Assembly (NCBI RefSeq): GCF_016808095.1
Contig: NC_068974.1
Location: 21,188,825 to 21,252,824, forward strand
DNA from: Vigna angularis
Lineage: Eukaryota; Streptophyta; Magnoliopsida; Fabales; Fabaceae
Direction: 5' to 3'
Length of the DNA: 64,000 nt
The position numbers were made by a program, and so were the translations under genes. Numbering within the stretch: position 1 is the stretch's first letter; every line of letters begins with the position of its first letter. Shown piece after piece: positions 22,704 through 34,068 of the stretch. The notes under the pieces are model-generated. The model was not told the origin of the DNA, searched no databases, and saw only the letters and a program-made list of their open reading frames with translations.

Positions 22704-22718
22704 ATCTCCCCCTTTTTG
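22704..22718 (-). other. RLC-2 polypurine tract
   Basis: The minus strand reads AAAAAGGGGGAGAT next to the 3' LTR. Confidence 0.85.
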
Positions 22719-23450
22719 ATGATGATCAAAACCTTCTTTTTGATTTAAAGCTTTTGGTAATAATCTGTATATAAAACACAACTTAAGGAAGAAACAGTTG
22801 TTAGTGTACTTAGAAATAAGTTTAAGGCTTTAAATAATTCTCCCCCTTTTTGATCATTATTAAAAAGTGATGTATAATTGCTCCCCCTAAATTTATTTAG
22901 AAATTATACTCCCCCTCATTAAAAGCATGTATGCATAGAAATATTAAGGAAAAACAACATACATTTTATTGAATTTAAAGAGGCAAGCATACAAAGAAGT
23001 TAAATATATAGCACACATACAACAAAAAGCATAGAAGCATAAAATACCCCTTTAGATATGCCTCCAATTTCGTAATGAGAATCCTCTAGGTTATTTCCAC
23101 ATTTTGTTTAGATTTTCATCTTGAGGATTGTCATCATTCTTTACTTCATTTGTTGTTTTCTACAAATCTTTATCATTGTCTGCATGTAATTCAAATGACT
23201 CAAGAGGTTTTGCCTCAAGGTCTACAATTTCATCAAAGACAACATGCACACATTTTTCTATTTTTTCGTTTGAAAACTATATATGCTTTGTATATTAAAA
23301 ATTGTTCCATATAAAAATTTCTTTAATTCTTCTTTTCAAATATTTAAAATAAAAACAATTTTTTTTTTTTTAAAAATATTCTTAAATATGAAACATTTGG
23401 TACCCAACTATTTTGTATGGGTCCTTTGGGTTAGATTTAGAAAAAAGAAA
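22719..23450 (-). pseudogene. RLC-2 3' region with integrase-RT junction remnant
   Basis: Between the polypurine tract and gag. At about 23042-23262 the minus strand reads CVHVVFDEIVDLEA and, further on, a decayed version of the segment that precedes RT in copia pols. The rest is non-coding. This supports an internal deletion that removed protease, integrase and all of RT. Confidence 0.6.
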
Positions 23451-25106
23451 TCATTTTATAACCCAAACATATCTACCACTTGGAACACCATAATGCTTAA
23501 TTTTACATTTGTTAGATGTATGACCCTTTTTCATACAATAAAAGCATGATACAACATTTGTGTTCCTATAAGTTGTTCCTTTTTCTACCCATGTTCTACG
23601 GGTTCTATGATTATGTTTATTTTTAATTCTAGGAACATACTTATTTTTAACAACCTTATTTTCATTATTTTTACTACATTCTCCCGAGGTTGTTTCATCT
23701 AGTAGTTTCTTATGATTAACACAAGATGCACATTTATCACTACTAGTAAATTTACCTTTTTCATAAATTAAAACTTTATTTTTCAAATCTTTATTTTCTT
23801 CAAAAATATTTTCCAAATTTAATTTTAAATTCTTATTTTCTTCAAGAATATTTTCAAAGTCTGATTTCAAATTTATATTATGTTCAGAAATATTTTCAAA
23901 ATTTAATTTTAAATTTTTGAAATCCTTTTTCAATTTCTCATGGGCTTTATCTAATTTTTCAGATTCTACTATTAAAGCAGCATAAATTTCATGCAATTCA
24001 TTTTCACTAATTTGACTAGAATTATCAGAATCGCTAGATGTACTTACTTGGCTTCCAGCGTCGTCGTTCACCACTAAACAGATGTTTGCTTCTTCATCTG
24101 AGTAGCTTGAATCTGAAATGGTCTCATTGTCGTCTTCCCATGCAATGTATGCCTTCTTTTTCTTGAAGAATTTCTTTTCTTCACCCTTCTTTTGATTTGG
24201 GCAGTCTGCTTTTAGATGTCCCTTTTCTCCGCAACCATAGCATCGGTAATTTGAGGAAGATACTGGATTATCTTTCTTTTCGTATCTAAATTTTCCTTTG
24301 CCTTTAGACTTCATGAACCTGTTGAGCCTTTTTATCATGAGTCTCAATTCTTCTTCTTCGTCTGAGTCTTCATCTTCCGATTTACCTTTGCTTCTTTCAA
24401 CCTCAGATTTCAAGGCTAGACTCTTTTTCTTATTTTTTGCTTTTGCTTCTTCTTCATCTAGTCTTCCGAGGTCAAGTTCATGTTCCCTCAACTTTCCAAA
24501 AAGTGCCGCCATAGTCATGGTGTTCAGATTTTGTGACTCAGAAATTGCAGTCACTTTTGGTTGCCAAGACCTGTCTAAAGATTTCAGAATTTTTATATTA
24601 AGCTCATCAGTATCGAAAGATTTACCTAGTCCAATGAGATGATTGACAATGTTGGTGAAGCGTTTTTGAACATCTACTATTGTTTCCCCTTGCTTCATCC
24701 TGAACATTTCGTATTCCTGGATTAAGGTATTCTTTCTAGCTCTCTTAACATCATCTGTACCTTCATGGGTTACTTTAAGTACTTCCCACATTTCTTGTGC
24801 AGTTTTACAAATAGAAATCCTGTAAAACTCATCAACAGTTAAAGCAGATGAAATAATATTACGAGCTTTTACATCATTACCAAATTTTTTCTTATCTTGA
24901 GCAGTCCATTGGTCACGGGGCTTTGGTTCCTGCATAATGTTAATTGGAACAAAAGGACCAGATGCAACAGCATCCCAAATATCTATATCAATAGATTCCA
25001 TAAAAATTTGCATTCTTACCTTCCAGAATGCGTAATTTTCACCTGTGAATAGTGGTGGTTTATTGATAGAAGCACCCTCTGCAAATGTTTGATGCGATCC
25101 CGCCAT
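23451..25106 (-). CDS. RLC-2 gag (copia type), intact
   Basis: 551 residues from MAGSHQTFAEGAS; this Met is chosen over an upstream one at 25139 because the related RLC-1 gag starts at the equivalent point. An N-terminal DUF4219/UBN2-like gag domain covers about 1-230 (LFTGENYAFWKVRMQIFM, ILKSLDRSWQPKVTAI). There are two CCHC knuckles: CYGCGEKGHLKADC and, near the C-terminus, CFYCMKKGHTSNKC. Between them lie an acidic stretch and a coiled-coil-like repeat (N-LKL-FENI). It would form virus-like particles in the cytoplasm. It is uninterrupted although the element has no enzymes. Confidence 0.9.
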   Translation of the reverse strand: MAGSHQTFAEGASINKPPLFTGENYAFWKVRMQIFMESIDIDIWDAVASGPFVPINIMQEPKPRDQWTAQDKKKFGNDVKARNIISSALTVDEFYRISICKTAQEMWEVLKVTHEGTDDVKRARKNTLIQEYEMFRMKQGETIVDVQKRFTNIVNHLIGLGKSFDTDELNIKILKSLDRSWQPKVTAISESQNLNTMTMAALFGKLREHELDLGRLDEEEAKAKNKKKSLALKSEVERSKGKSEDEDSDEEEELRLMIKRLNRFMKSKGKGKFRYEKKDNPVSSSNYRCYGCGEKGHLKADCPNQKKGEEKKFFKKKKAYIAWEDDNETISDSSYSDEEANICLVVNDDAGSQVSTSSDSDNSSQISENELHEIYAALIVESEKLDKAHEKLKKDFKNLKLNFENISEHNINLKSDFENILEENKNLKLNLENIFEENKDLKNKVLIYEKGKFTSSDKCASCVNHKKLLDETTSGECSKNNENKVVKNKYVPRIKNKHNHRTRRTWVEKGTTYRNTNVVSCFYCMKKGHTSNKCKIKHYGVPSGRYVWVIK

Positions 25107-25126
25107 TTGAATGACTATCAAAGCAA

Positions 25127-25138
25127 GCTCTGATACCA
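25127..25138 (-). other. RLC-2 primer-binding site (tRNA-iMet)
   Basis: The minus strand reads TGGTATCAGAGC two bases from the 5' LTR. Confidence 0.9.
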
Positions 25139-25140
25139 AT

Positions 25141-26181
25141 TGTCAGGAGCGGCTGCAGCGAAATGGTTAGCGTGGAATAACAAACCAAGAGGGTTTTTAA
25201 TACTAACTTGTGCCTTTTAATTTCTACTCAGTTAAACTTACTTAGCAATTAATATTGACAAACAAAGAGAGTAAGGTTGAGAGAAATTTGCACAGATGAT
25301 TTTATCCTGGTTCGGATCTTACCAATCCTACGTCCAGTCGCTTATTTCAAAACAAGATAAACAGTTTCACTAACACAAAACAATTACAAACTACAATCAC
25401 AAAGATACAATTTGTAAAAGTTTAGAAACCACCTCTCTTGATGCCACAAGAGATGAGACAACACCTCCTTTGAATCTTCACAAAGGATGAAACACTTCCT
25501 CCGAATACTTCACGAAGGATGAACTTCCTCTTCCAAACACCTCCTTAGACACACCAAGGATGAACCAGCTATTCCTCTATCACCGTAGCAGTATATCACC
25601 AACTCTACAGACAGAGTTTCCTTAGCTGAGCAAGAGCACACAATTCTCAAGAGTTTCTGAGTATTTGAGCACAAGGGAAGAGTTTCTCAAGTTGTTGTTG
25701 AGAGAAAATGAGAGTCTATTTATAGACTCATCCAAAGACTCTTCCATTTTTCGTTTTCAGCCTTTCTTACTTTGTTAATCGATTAGCTACAGTGGTTAAT
25801 CGATTAACAACCCAACGTATAGTTCAACGACTCTAAAAACGGCTAATTTTTCAAACGTTCACTGTGTTAATCGATTAACAGCCCTTGTTAATCGATTAAC
25901 ACCCTCTGTTAATCGATTAACACTGCAATGCTGGGCTTCTCCATGGCGCACTGGAACAATCGATTAACACCCTCTGTTAATCGATTAGCACTGCACAGTT
26001 TTGGCTTTTTGGTTTATTTTTACATCACTTTTGAATGCATACATAAAACTACTAATTTTCCTATGTTCAAACAATTATTACAAAAGGTTACAAGTCTTCA
26101 AAGATCATTCTTCATGAGTCTTGTTTGTTCTTGACTTGATTTGGACATCATCAAAACTTCATCTTCATCATTTTGCTAACA
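25141..26181 (-). repeat. RLC-2 5' LTR
   Basis: 1041 bp, paired with 21614-22703. Its TTAATCGATTAA array is shorter by 49 bp. Confidence 0.93.
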
Positions 26182-26186
26182 TCTCA

Positions 26187-27180
26187 TGTATTCAAGAATT
26201 CATCTTCTTCATTAATGTTAATGCCACTTTCTAATTTACCTTAAACCCAATGTCTTGGTGAAGAAAGCCTACTCCTAATCACTAGTTTATAATGTCTTGT
26301 CTCCCTAGCAATTATTCATGCATTACATACGCACAAAAGCTTAAAGGCAATCAATCCTCTTATCCCTATATCTAGGCAATATTACTATTGGGAGAACTTC
26401 TTCATATCTAGATTTACTCATATGTGTGCATACAAATAAAATCAATGATCATGCAATTGAATGAGTTAAACAAAGCATGAATAGACTATAGAAGAAAAAC
26501 CCTAACAATTAATGAAAGAAAGCATATGAATTAAAGAACCAATTCAATACATGAGAGTTTCAAAGGATTACATTGATTCCCCAACAACAATGAAGTTTTA
26601 GTTCACCATAATCATGGTGAAACTAGATGAAAAACAATGAAAGAATGAAAGATAGAACCATAGAATTTGAAGAGTGGAGCTTGAGCATCCAAAATCCTCC
26701 TCCAAGGAGTGAAGAAAGTGTGATTTTGCTTCGTTCTTTCAAAAGATACTAACCCTAATTCGACTAAAGCCTTATATAAACTCCTAAAAATTACAGAAAA
26801 GTGGCCCAAGGCCCATAAAAATGGCACTCAACGGTAATTACCGCTCAGCGGTAAGTGCGATACTTCAGATTGAGACTCAACTGCAGTTTTGCCCCTCAAC
26901 GGTGACTGCGGGTCTTCAGAGTGCCGCTTTGCGGTACTTGCGACTCTTCTTTTATGCACTTTTTCTTCCTTTTCTGACTCCAACTTATGGCTACTTCACT
27001 TCTTCCATTCAGTTCATCTTAAAACCTGCAAAAACCAGGGAAACCAAGCATAAAACCCATCCAACTCTCTTATTTCCAAAACATAGCCAAAAGCATGATT
27101 ACAAGCTAGTTTCTAAGTCATAAAGGTTGTTTTTGATGTCAAATTTAAGTATAAAAATAACAGTTTCTCAACTGTTATCA
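26187..27180 (-). repeat. RLG-1 5' LTR, part 2
   Basis: Matches 3301-4000 but has about 295 bp more (roughly 26658-26953), including CCGCTCAGCGG motifs. It ends GTTATCA before TSD ATAAT. Confidence 0.88.
26770..26780 (-). promoter_or_regulatory. TATA-like box in RLG-1 5' LTR
   Basis: The minus strand reads TTTATATAAGG in the LTR, in the part that the 3' LTR copy has lost. A plausible RNA polymerase II TATA box, judged by sequence and position only. Confidence 0.5.
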
Positions 27181-27185
27181 ATAAT

Positions 27186-28599
27186 ACAAACACATGAATA
27201 TGTATTGAGGTATATGTTATATGTTGTATGTGTTTATGATTATTGTGAAATATGCACATATTGTGATTGTCACATATGTTGAACATATAATATGTTGATT
27301 GTTGCATACTGTGTTTGTAAAGTGATCATATCTATGTATGCATACTGTAGGATTTGGTGATAAGGAAATCATGTGCACAAAAACATATCTGAATGACTAA
27401 ATCAATTATAAAGGTGTGATAATCCATTTAGGTCATCAGACAACTTGTGTTTTTAAACTGAGGCAAAACAACTTGTTTTGAATCGATTACATTAATTGGT
27501 GAATTGATTAAAACACATGTGTTTGCACATATGTTGTTCAAATGTGCTGTGTATGAATTAGAAAGAAAAAGTTTTAAAAAATGTGCTAAGTTTTGAAGCA
27601 TAATCGATTACATGGATTATGTATTCAATTAAGTATGTTATTGATTTGAAAATTGTTTCATGCTTGCCATAACTGTTTCAATGATCATATTTTTAAATGT
27701 GTTGACTAAGCATTAAATCGAAATCGATTGCATTAATTGCGAATTTAGTTAAGGAGCTTAATTGGTTAGAAATCTGTTACAAGTATTTAATGTAACCGAT
27801 TATATTAAAAGAGTAATCGATTAAATTGTGTCTTAATTGACTAAAACTATATATTTGATTGGATTTCTATAAGACAATTTGTGATTAATATTTTCATATT
27901 TGATTTAGATTGTGCTAAAAGTTTTACAAAGGTGATCAAACACTCCAAGAAACAAGAAATTGAAGTGGTGGACTATTCTTGAAGATTTCTTGAGAGACAA
28001 GCTTGACTTATTTGAAGATTCTGATCTTTCTGCACAACTAAAGTGCTTGCTGTGTGATCAGGAGAAGTTTCACAATCTGTGTGAAGCTGTGCCCTGTGCA
28101 TGTTGCCAGGAAGAAGAACGAGGAGTTCTTGTACTTTGAGAGGGTTCACAAAGGGGTGACTGTAGGAGAGGATTGTTCTTGCTGTAGGGTTTTTGTATTT
28201 GGCTATATTAGATTAGTGAGTTAGAGCGGTGATTTACATTTTGACAGTGTGGTCATTGTAAAGCCCTTGTTTTAAAAACTCAAATCTCTATAGTGCAAAT
28301 TGGCTTTCAATCTCAAGTTGATTGAAAGGACACTGGATGTAGGCATTAAGGTCGAACCAGTATAAAACTCAGAGTTTGATTTTTCTTCTCCCTATCTCTC
28401 TACATTAATCGATTACTTACTATCATCATTCAAATACACATACTGTTATATTGAAGACACACCGCTTGCTGTTCAAGAAAGGTTTAAAGATTCATTCTAT
28501 TTGCGAAAAAGATTTGAAAAGCGAGTATTTTTATAAAACACCAATTCCCCCCCCCCTCTCCCTCTTGGTGTTGAGAAACAAAGCTCATCATTTCTAATA
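27186..28599 (+). repeat. RLC-1 5' LTR, remainder
   Basis: Continues from 3026 and ends TTTCTAATA opposite TTTCTAACA of the 3' LTR. It has about 500 bp (roughly 27378-27880) missing from the 3' LTR, with several AATCGATTA motifs. Confidence 0.87.
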
Positions 28600-28601
28600 A
28601 T

Positions 28602-28613
28602 TGGCACCAGAGC
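28602..28613 (+). other. RLC-1 primer-binding-like site
   Basis: TGGCACCAGAGC follows the 5' LTR by two bases. It differs from the iMet site TGGTATCAGAGC at two positions. Confidence 0.65.
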
Positions 28614-28682
28614 TGGTTTTCAAAATTTATTTGAAAAACAAATTGATTAACTTTTTTGTATAATCTATTGTTCAATCCTGAG

Positions 28683-29238
28683 ATGGCTTTTGTTTGTCAG
28701 ACTTTTGGTGAAGGTGCATCCACAAATAGACCACCTCTATTTCTGGGTGAAAACTATGCCTTTTGGAAAATAAGAATGCAATTTTTTCTTGAATTAGTAG
28801 ACAAGGGTGTATGGGATGCTACACTCAATGGACCATTTGAACCTACTCTTGTGATTAATGGAAAAATTGTTTGAAATTTTTTTTCTGAGTGGACTAAAGA
28901 GGAAAACCGGAGAGCACAATATGATGTAAAAGCACGAAATGTTATTGCCTCTACTCTTACTATGGATGAGTTTTTTAGGTTTTCCTAATGCAAGACAGCT
29001 AAAGAAATGTGAGAAATTCTTGAAGTCACGCATAAGGGAACAAATGAAGTCAAGAGGGCCATAAAGAATTCCCTGGTGCAGAAGTATGAAATGTTCAGGA
29101 TGAAAGCTGGAAAGACCATTTATGACGTGCAAAAAAGGTTCACACATATAGTCAACCATCTGATGGATCTCGGCAAGGCTCTTGAAAAGGAAGAAATCAA
29201 CATCAAAATTCTGAAAAGCCTAAACAGAAGCTAGGAAC
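28683..29238 (+). pseudogene. RLC-1 gag, N-terminal half
   Basis: Starts MAFVCQTFGEGASTNRPPLF, the DUF4219/UBN2-type copia gag also seen in RLC-2 (shared LGENYAFWK, DVKARN, VQKRFT, NIKILKSLNRS). At least four in-frame stops are present, one at ATG-TGA where RLC-2 has Trp. The frame is cut at 29238 by a solo LTR and resumes at 30637 with QPKVTAISES. Confidence 0.87.
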
Positions 29239-30631
29239 TAATAAAGGTTGATTTCACCATTATTTTTTATTCAATTTTGATATTAAATGAGCCCTTTTTG
29301 ACTTAGAAACTTGCTTGAAATCTTGTTTTTAGTTAAGTTGTGAATAAAGAGAGTTGAGGTTAGAACTTATGATTTTTATCACTAAATTCCTTTGATTTTG
29401 TAGAAAATTGGAATGATGTGGAAGAGGAGTTAAAGTACCAAGGAGTTGGAATCCATAAAGGAAAAAAAAGCACCAGAAAAGAAGGCTACAAAAGGTTGCA
29501 GGATGCCTGATTGCCCATTTCTCGGGCCCTCAGTGCAGGATGTCTCGTATGGGCGCGTGGCTGCCCATTTCTGGAGCCCTCAGCGCAGGATGCCTCGTAG
29601 CAACGCCTGAGCGCCCTTCCTGGGGCGTTGAGCACCATCCTCCTTGTGTCGCACACCGCCTGGTTGCCTTTTTCAGGGTCCTCAACGCCAATCCTCTTGT
29701 AGCAGGGCCTTTCTGCCCTAAGTAGGGGCGATGAGCACCAGCGTGTTGGGCTTGGACTCTATTTTCTGCTCTATTTAAGGATTTGTTCGTCCTAGGGTTT
29801 GTATCTTTAGGTAGTAGAGACGCAAAAACATACTTTTTCATTCTCTGGAGGAAGAATTAGATGCGGGAGCTCTCCTCCTCATTTTCTAGGGTTTTTCTAT
29901 CTCTTTTATTCCATTGTACACCTAGTTTCTTCATGATTATGGAGAACTAAACTCATTTGTTGTTGGGAAAGATGTAACCTCTAAACTCTCATGTCTTTGA
30001 ATTTGTTCTGAATTATTATATGCTTCTTTCATTAATTGTTAGGGATTTTCTCCTTTGCTCTATGCTTGTTATGTTTTGATCATTCATGGCATGATTTTAT
30101 GGTCTTCTTTGTTATTGGGAAATACCTAGAAACCACGATCTGGAGAATTTCTCCCAAAAGCAATATTGCCTAGGGATGGGGATAGGAGGTTTGGTTGTCT
30201 TAAGCTCCTGTTCCTAATGCAAAATTAATTATTAGGATGCAAGGGATTGTGGTATAATAAGTAAGGATAGGCTTTCTTCGCCGAGGGATCGGGTTTTAAG
30301 TAATTTAGATAGTGACATTAACAATTGAATGAAGAAGATGAGTTCTTATATGCATGAGAGTAAGGATGGTGAAATCTAAACCCCAACAACATACTCATCT
30401 CATATTATAAAAATCATCCTTTCACTTTTGTGTTTTGCCCTAATTGATCAAATTGCATTCATATTTACTTTTCTGCATTTTTGCATTCTAAACCAATGAA
30501 ATTGTTCTTAAGTCTTAATAATTAAGGTATTACATGAATGTCTAGTGCCGTGAGTCTTATGGGATACGATACTTGGTCTTACCATTTTATATTACTTGAT
30601 ACGATTTGGTACACTTACCGATGTGTTAATA
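29239..30631 (+). mobile_element. Solo LTR in RLC-1 gag
   Basis: 1.39 kb, flanked by GGAAC (29234-29238) and GCAAC (30632-30636), a TSD with one mismatch. It aligns end to end with the LTR at 14723-16089 (TAATAAAGG... to ...GTGTTAATA) and, more distantly, with the RLG-1 LTRs in reverse. There is no internal sequence. TATA-like CTATTTAAGG near 29770. The short frames in it (for example 29530-29841) are not genes. Confidence 0.88.
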
Positions 30632-30636
30632 GCAAC

Positions 30637-31665
30637 CAAAGGTAACTGCCATATCCGAGTCAAAAGATTTAACTAACATGAATATGACCACTTTGTTTGG
30701 CAAGCTCAGGCAACATGAACTGGAGCTTGGTAGATTGAGGGAAGAAGAGGAGATTGAACAGAAACAACCAATTGCACTCAAGGCTACAAACAAAAGATCA
30801 TCCAAGAAGGCTGAATCTGATGTTGAGTCTAATGCAAAGATAACTAAGAAAGAGGTCATGAATATGATGGTAAAAAGGTTTACTAAATTCATGAAAAATA
30901 GAACTGTTGCAACTGACTATGTAGGTAGCTCTAAAGGAGGAAGAAAAAACTCCAAGACCAGTACTATTACATGTTATGAATGCGGCAAAGATGGTCATAT
31001 CAAACTGGAGTGCCTAGAGTTGAAAAACAGACAAAAGGCTGACTCCAAGTATCCACAAGACAAGATAATAAGTAAGCAAAGGAAGGCTTGCATTGCTTGG
31101 GAAAATAGTGATGGTGATTCATCAAGTGATGATGATCAAAGTGTAGAGGAGGAGTCAAATATTTGTTTCATGGCTGGTTCAGCGCATTCAGAAGACAATG
31201 ATAACGATTTTGAAAATGAGCCTATCGAAGTAAAGTATCACATGCTACTGGACACATATCAAGAACTGCATGCAGAAGCTATGAAACTACAATACAAGGT
31301 AAATCCATTCAACTCTAAAAGAAGAGACTTCGAATATCAAATTAACAACCTTGTTGATGAAAATGAAAAGCTTAAAAATGAACTTGAAATTGCTTTAAAA
31401 TCTGCTAGCAATGCTAAAACTGAGATCAAGATTGCAGAAAAAGAATGTGTAAATTGCCCTGCTCATATTGAAAAGATATAATACTTGACCAATACGCTAT
31501 CTAGGTTTTCTCTTGGTAAAGATAATTTGGAAGCTATGTTAAAGTCACAAGGTAGAGCAATTAACAGGCAATGTATTGGTTATAAGGCTAAAAGCAATAG
31601 AATTAATTCTAAGAAATTTATTGATCTGAGCAAACCCCGTTACAAATGTATGTTTTTATTGTAAT
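30637..31665 (+). pseudogene. RLC-1 gag, C-terminal half
   Basis: Continues the gag: LFGKLRQHELELGRL, a CCHC knuckle CYECGKDGHIKLEC near 30975, an acidic stretch, and a coiled-coil-like tail. A stop lies at 31479, after which related codons continue (YLTNTLSRFSLGK...). Remnants up to about 31830 (KYKWIPKE, GPKFIWVPASKP) correspond to the gag-protease linker of relatives. No protease follows. Confidence 0.85.
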
Positions 31666-31830
31666 ACCATTGGGCTTTCTGTCAGGAACTGTTACTACAA
31701 AAAGGTTGGTGTTCCATGAGGAAAGTACAAGTGGATTCCAAAGGAACAACCTCCTGTGACTAACCATAAAGGCCCCAAGTTTATTTGGGTACCTGCATCG
31801 AAACCTTTTGATTGTTTTGTAGGAAAGTAA

Positions 31831-32311
31831 GCTGCTACAAAGGTAGAGATGTGCTCAAGGATGGAATTCAGTGAAAAATCACAGATTCTTGAGTAACTCA
31901 ATGTGGTAACGAAAACTGTTAAATTCATGCACTCATGTATTATAAGTTTTTGTATGTGAATGAAGGTTGTGTGTATGATTGATGATTGCATGTCTGATTG
32001 ATGTTTTTGTATGCAAAACTATTTTCACGATTTTTAATCGGTTGTGTTATAACCGAAATCGATTAGAGTTGCTATGTGTTTCCTTGGTTTAGTTGAATCT
32101 GTTAAAATTGAAATCAATTATGAAATTGATAAAATTGATTAAATATTACGACCTGGACTTTCTTGCTTTGAAAATTTAAATGAGCCTGTTTGATTGAAGC
32201 TCTTCTACACGCCTTTAAATGTACTGGATTTGGAAATCTATAATGCACTGATCCTTTGAAAAAATGTAAAACCTAGACTGAGTAAGATTCTTCATTGAAT
32301 CATTCACAAAA
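31831..32311 (+). other. RLC-1 spacer before second frame
   Basis: No recognisable coding sequence. Contains AATCGATTA-type motifs. RT and integrase would be expected around here and are missing. Confidence 0.6.
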
Positions 32312-32792
32312 ATGGCCTCATCTTCTTCATCCAAACGCTACAAGAGTGTTGGTCGAACTGAAAGGAACGCAAGCCCAACTAGATGGATAAGTGATGATGT
32401 TGCTAGGAATAAGTTCTTGTGTTGCAGAAAAATCAAGAAAATGTTTCTGCATAAGTCACTCATTTTGTATCTGTTCAGTGGAGAAGGGTTCTTATTTCCA
32501 AATTGGCTTACTCATCAAGGATTGGCAAAATTTGTTCAAATGAAAGGTGACTGCTATCCAGAGTTAGTTGAAGTGTTCTACAATAATCTTCGTGTCGTAA
32601 ATGACGATATTCATTCGCGGGTAAAAGGAGTAAACATCATAATCAATAATCATGTTTGGCTACTTGTCGCAGGACTCAAAGTTGAGGGTTGTATGTCTCA
32701 TATAAAAGATTCTTTGCACAACAAGAGGATTATAAAGAAGCAGATATACAGAGACTGCCTTAGATATCCTGGTAGGTACAAAGGAGTAAAGG
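32312..32792 (+). pseudogene. RLC-1 second frame (plant transposon protein), part 1
   Basis: MASSSSSKRYKSVGRTERNA, then WISDDVARNKF, FVQMKGDCYPELVEVFYNNL, VKGVNIIINNHVWLLVAGL and YPGRYKGVK. This is the putative plant transposon protein family, distantly related in layout to RLG-1 ORF2; its function is unknown. It is interrupted by a solo LTR at 32793, and the frame continues at 34069 with VYLHKGLNREEKM. Confidence 0.83.
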
Positions 32793-34063
32793 TGTCAACA
32801 CCTAATTTCGTCCGGGTAAGTAAACAAATAAAAATAAAGAATAAAAGAATAATAATTAATGGTGGGTAAAAAGGATAAAATAATGACTTTAATACACGAC
32901 ACAATATTTTTGAAATGTTACTTTAAAATGGTAATAATTTGAATCAATATTATGCTAATAATTATAAGCAATAACTAAAATAGTATATTAATATAATTTG
33001 CTACGCAATTGCTTTTAAAGAGGAAAATATGATTTTTAAAAATGGACAAATTTTCTGACAATAATGATAATCAATGTTTTGAATATTATTTAATTTATTT
33101 TCTGGCAACCAAGGCCATTTCTTTCCCTATTTTGTTTTATTGTCATTTAATTCACAATTAAGGCAAGATTGCCATAATATTACAGTGTGTGTATATAAAT
33201 ACGCACTCTGTCATAGAAAAAAGGGACGAAAAAAAGAGAGAACGAGAAACATGCAAAAATAATAAAAAGAGAGAAAGAGAGTATAGAGAAAAATAGGTTC
33301 TCACCCATAAGGGTTCTGTCAACGACAATCACCAAAGAAGAAATAGAAGAGTACTGAAAGCTAAAAAGGTATGACAGCGCTACACCATTCTTTTTCTCTT
33401 TTTATTGTACTTTGAAGTTTTTCCTAAAAGGTATTATTTTTCCTACACACAAGTAATGTTTTTTTTTTAAAATCATAAATTTTTTATAAGTATGTGTCGG
33501 CCTATGGTTGGTTTCTTTCTTTTTCCCACCATTCTTAAATAAAAAAATACAAGATCTTTAAAACCAAAAAAAAATGTCAATCTTGTTAAACCAAATCTTT
33601 GTCGGGTTCGCTTTTCAAAAATCTCAATCAATCTATAATAATTTTTAAACAAACTCACAAACCTTTTTCTAGATAAAGAACTACGTGATCCCTGATAGTC
33701 CATCATAAATGCATATACGTAGGAGCAAGGTCAATCCTTATCGGGTTCATAAAACAAAAAAATATTTTTTGTTTCTTAATAGTTTCTTTATATTATTTTT
33801 TAGGGAAAATTAAACATTTTGAAAAACCACGTCAATTTTATACATTTAATTAAAGGTATTGCCTTTGGGTAGGCGCGATAGGGTGCTAACACCTTCCTTA
33901 CACGTAATCGATTGCTGAACCTAAAATCTAGTTTTCGCAGACCATGTCTTATTTTATGGTTTCCATAGTTTTTCCATAATAAATTATGGTGGGGACTCCC
34001 AAAATCTTTTTCTCAAACTCTTTTGTTTTTCGGCTTGTCGTCCTGTCGCGATCCCGGTTGCGA
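32793..34063 (+). mobile_element. Solo LTR in RLC-1 second frame
   Basis: Starts TGTCAACACC, flanked by AAAGG (32788-32792) and TAAGG (34064-34068, one mismatch). Removing it restores the reading frame across YKGVK-VYLHKG. The right end reads CGGTTGCGA; the usual final CA seems to have decayed. An inverted fragment of the same LTR lies at 45133-45242. It includes AT-rich DNA and several homopolymers but no gene. Confidence 0.85.
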
Positions 34064-34068
34064 TAAGG

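Larger units (their letters stand above)
21614..26181 (-). mobile_element. RLC-2: gag-only copia-type retrotransposon
   Basis: 4.6 kb, TGTCAGGAGC...GCTAACA, TSD TCTCA at 21609-21613 and 26182-26186, inserted in the RLG-1 5' LTR. Minus orientation. It has an intact gag frame, but the internal region jumps from the gag end to a short remnant of the integrase-RT junction. There is no protease, integrase core or RT. The LTRs differ by roughly ten bases and one 49-bp repeat-unit difference, so it is fairly young. Confidence 0.93.
3027..27180 (-). mobile_element. RLG-1: Athila/Tat-like non-autonomous gypsy element
   Basis: The outer ends are TGTTAACCC and GTTATCA, with TSD ATAAT at 3022-3026 and 27181-27185. 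The site lies inside the RLC-1 5' LTR, which becomes continuous when this element is removed. Orientation is minus: the 3' LTR is at 3027-4000, the split 5' LTR starts at 21339, and a tRNA-Asp-type PBS lies at 21315-21332. Coding content is a gag-protease frame (ORF1) and a plant-transposon-protein frame (ORF2). No reverse transcriptase, RNase H or integrase core is present. It contains RLG-A, an LTR relic, CACTA-1 and RLC-2. Confidence 0.88.

Noticed and set aside
29530..29841. Open frames of about 100 codons on both strands
   Set aside because: They lie wholly within the solo LTR 29239-30631, show no family similarity, and arise from the GC-richer LTR section.
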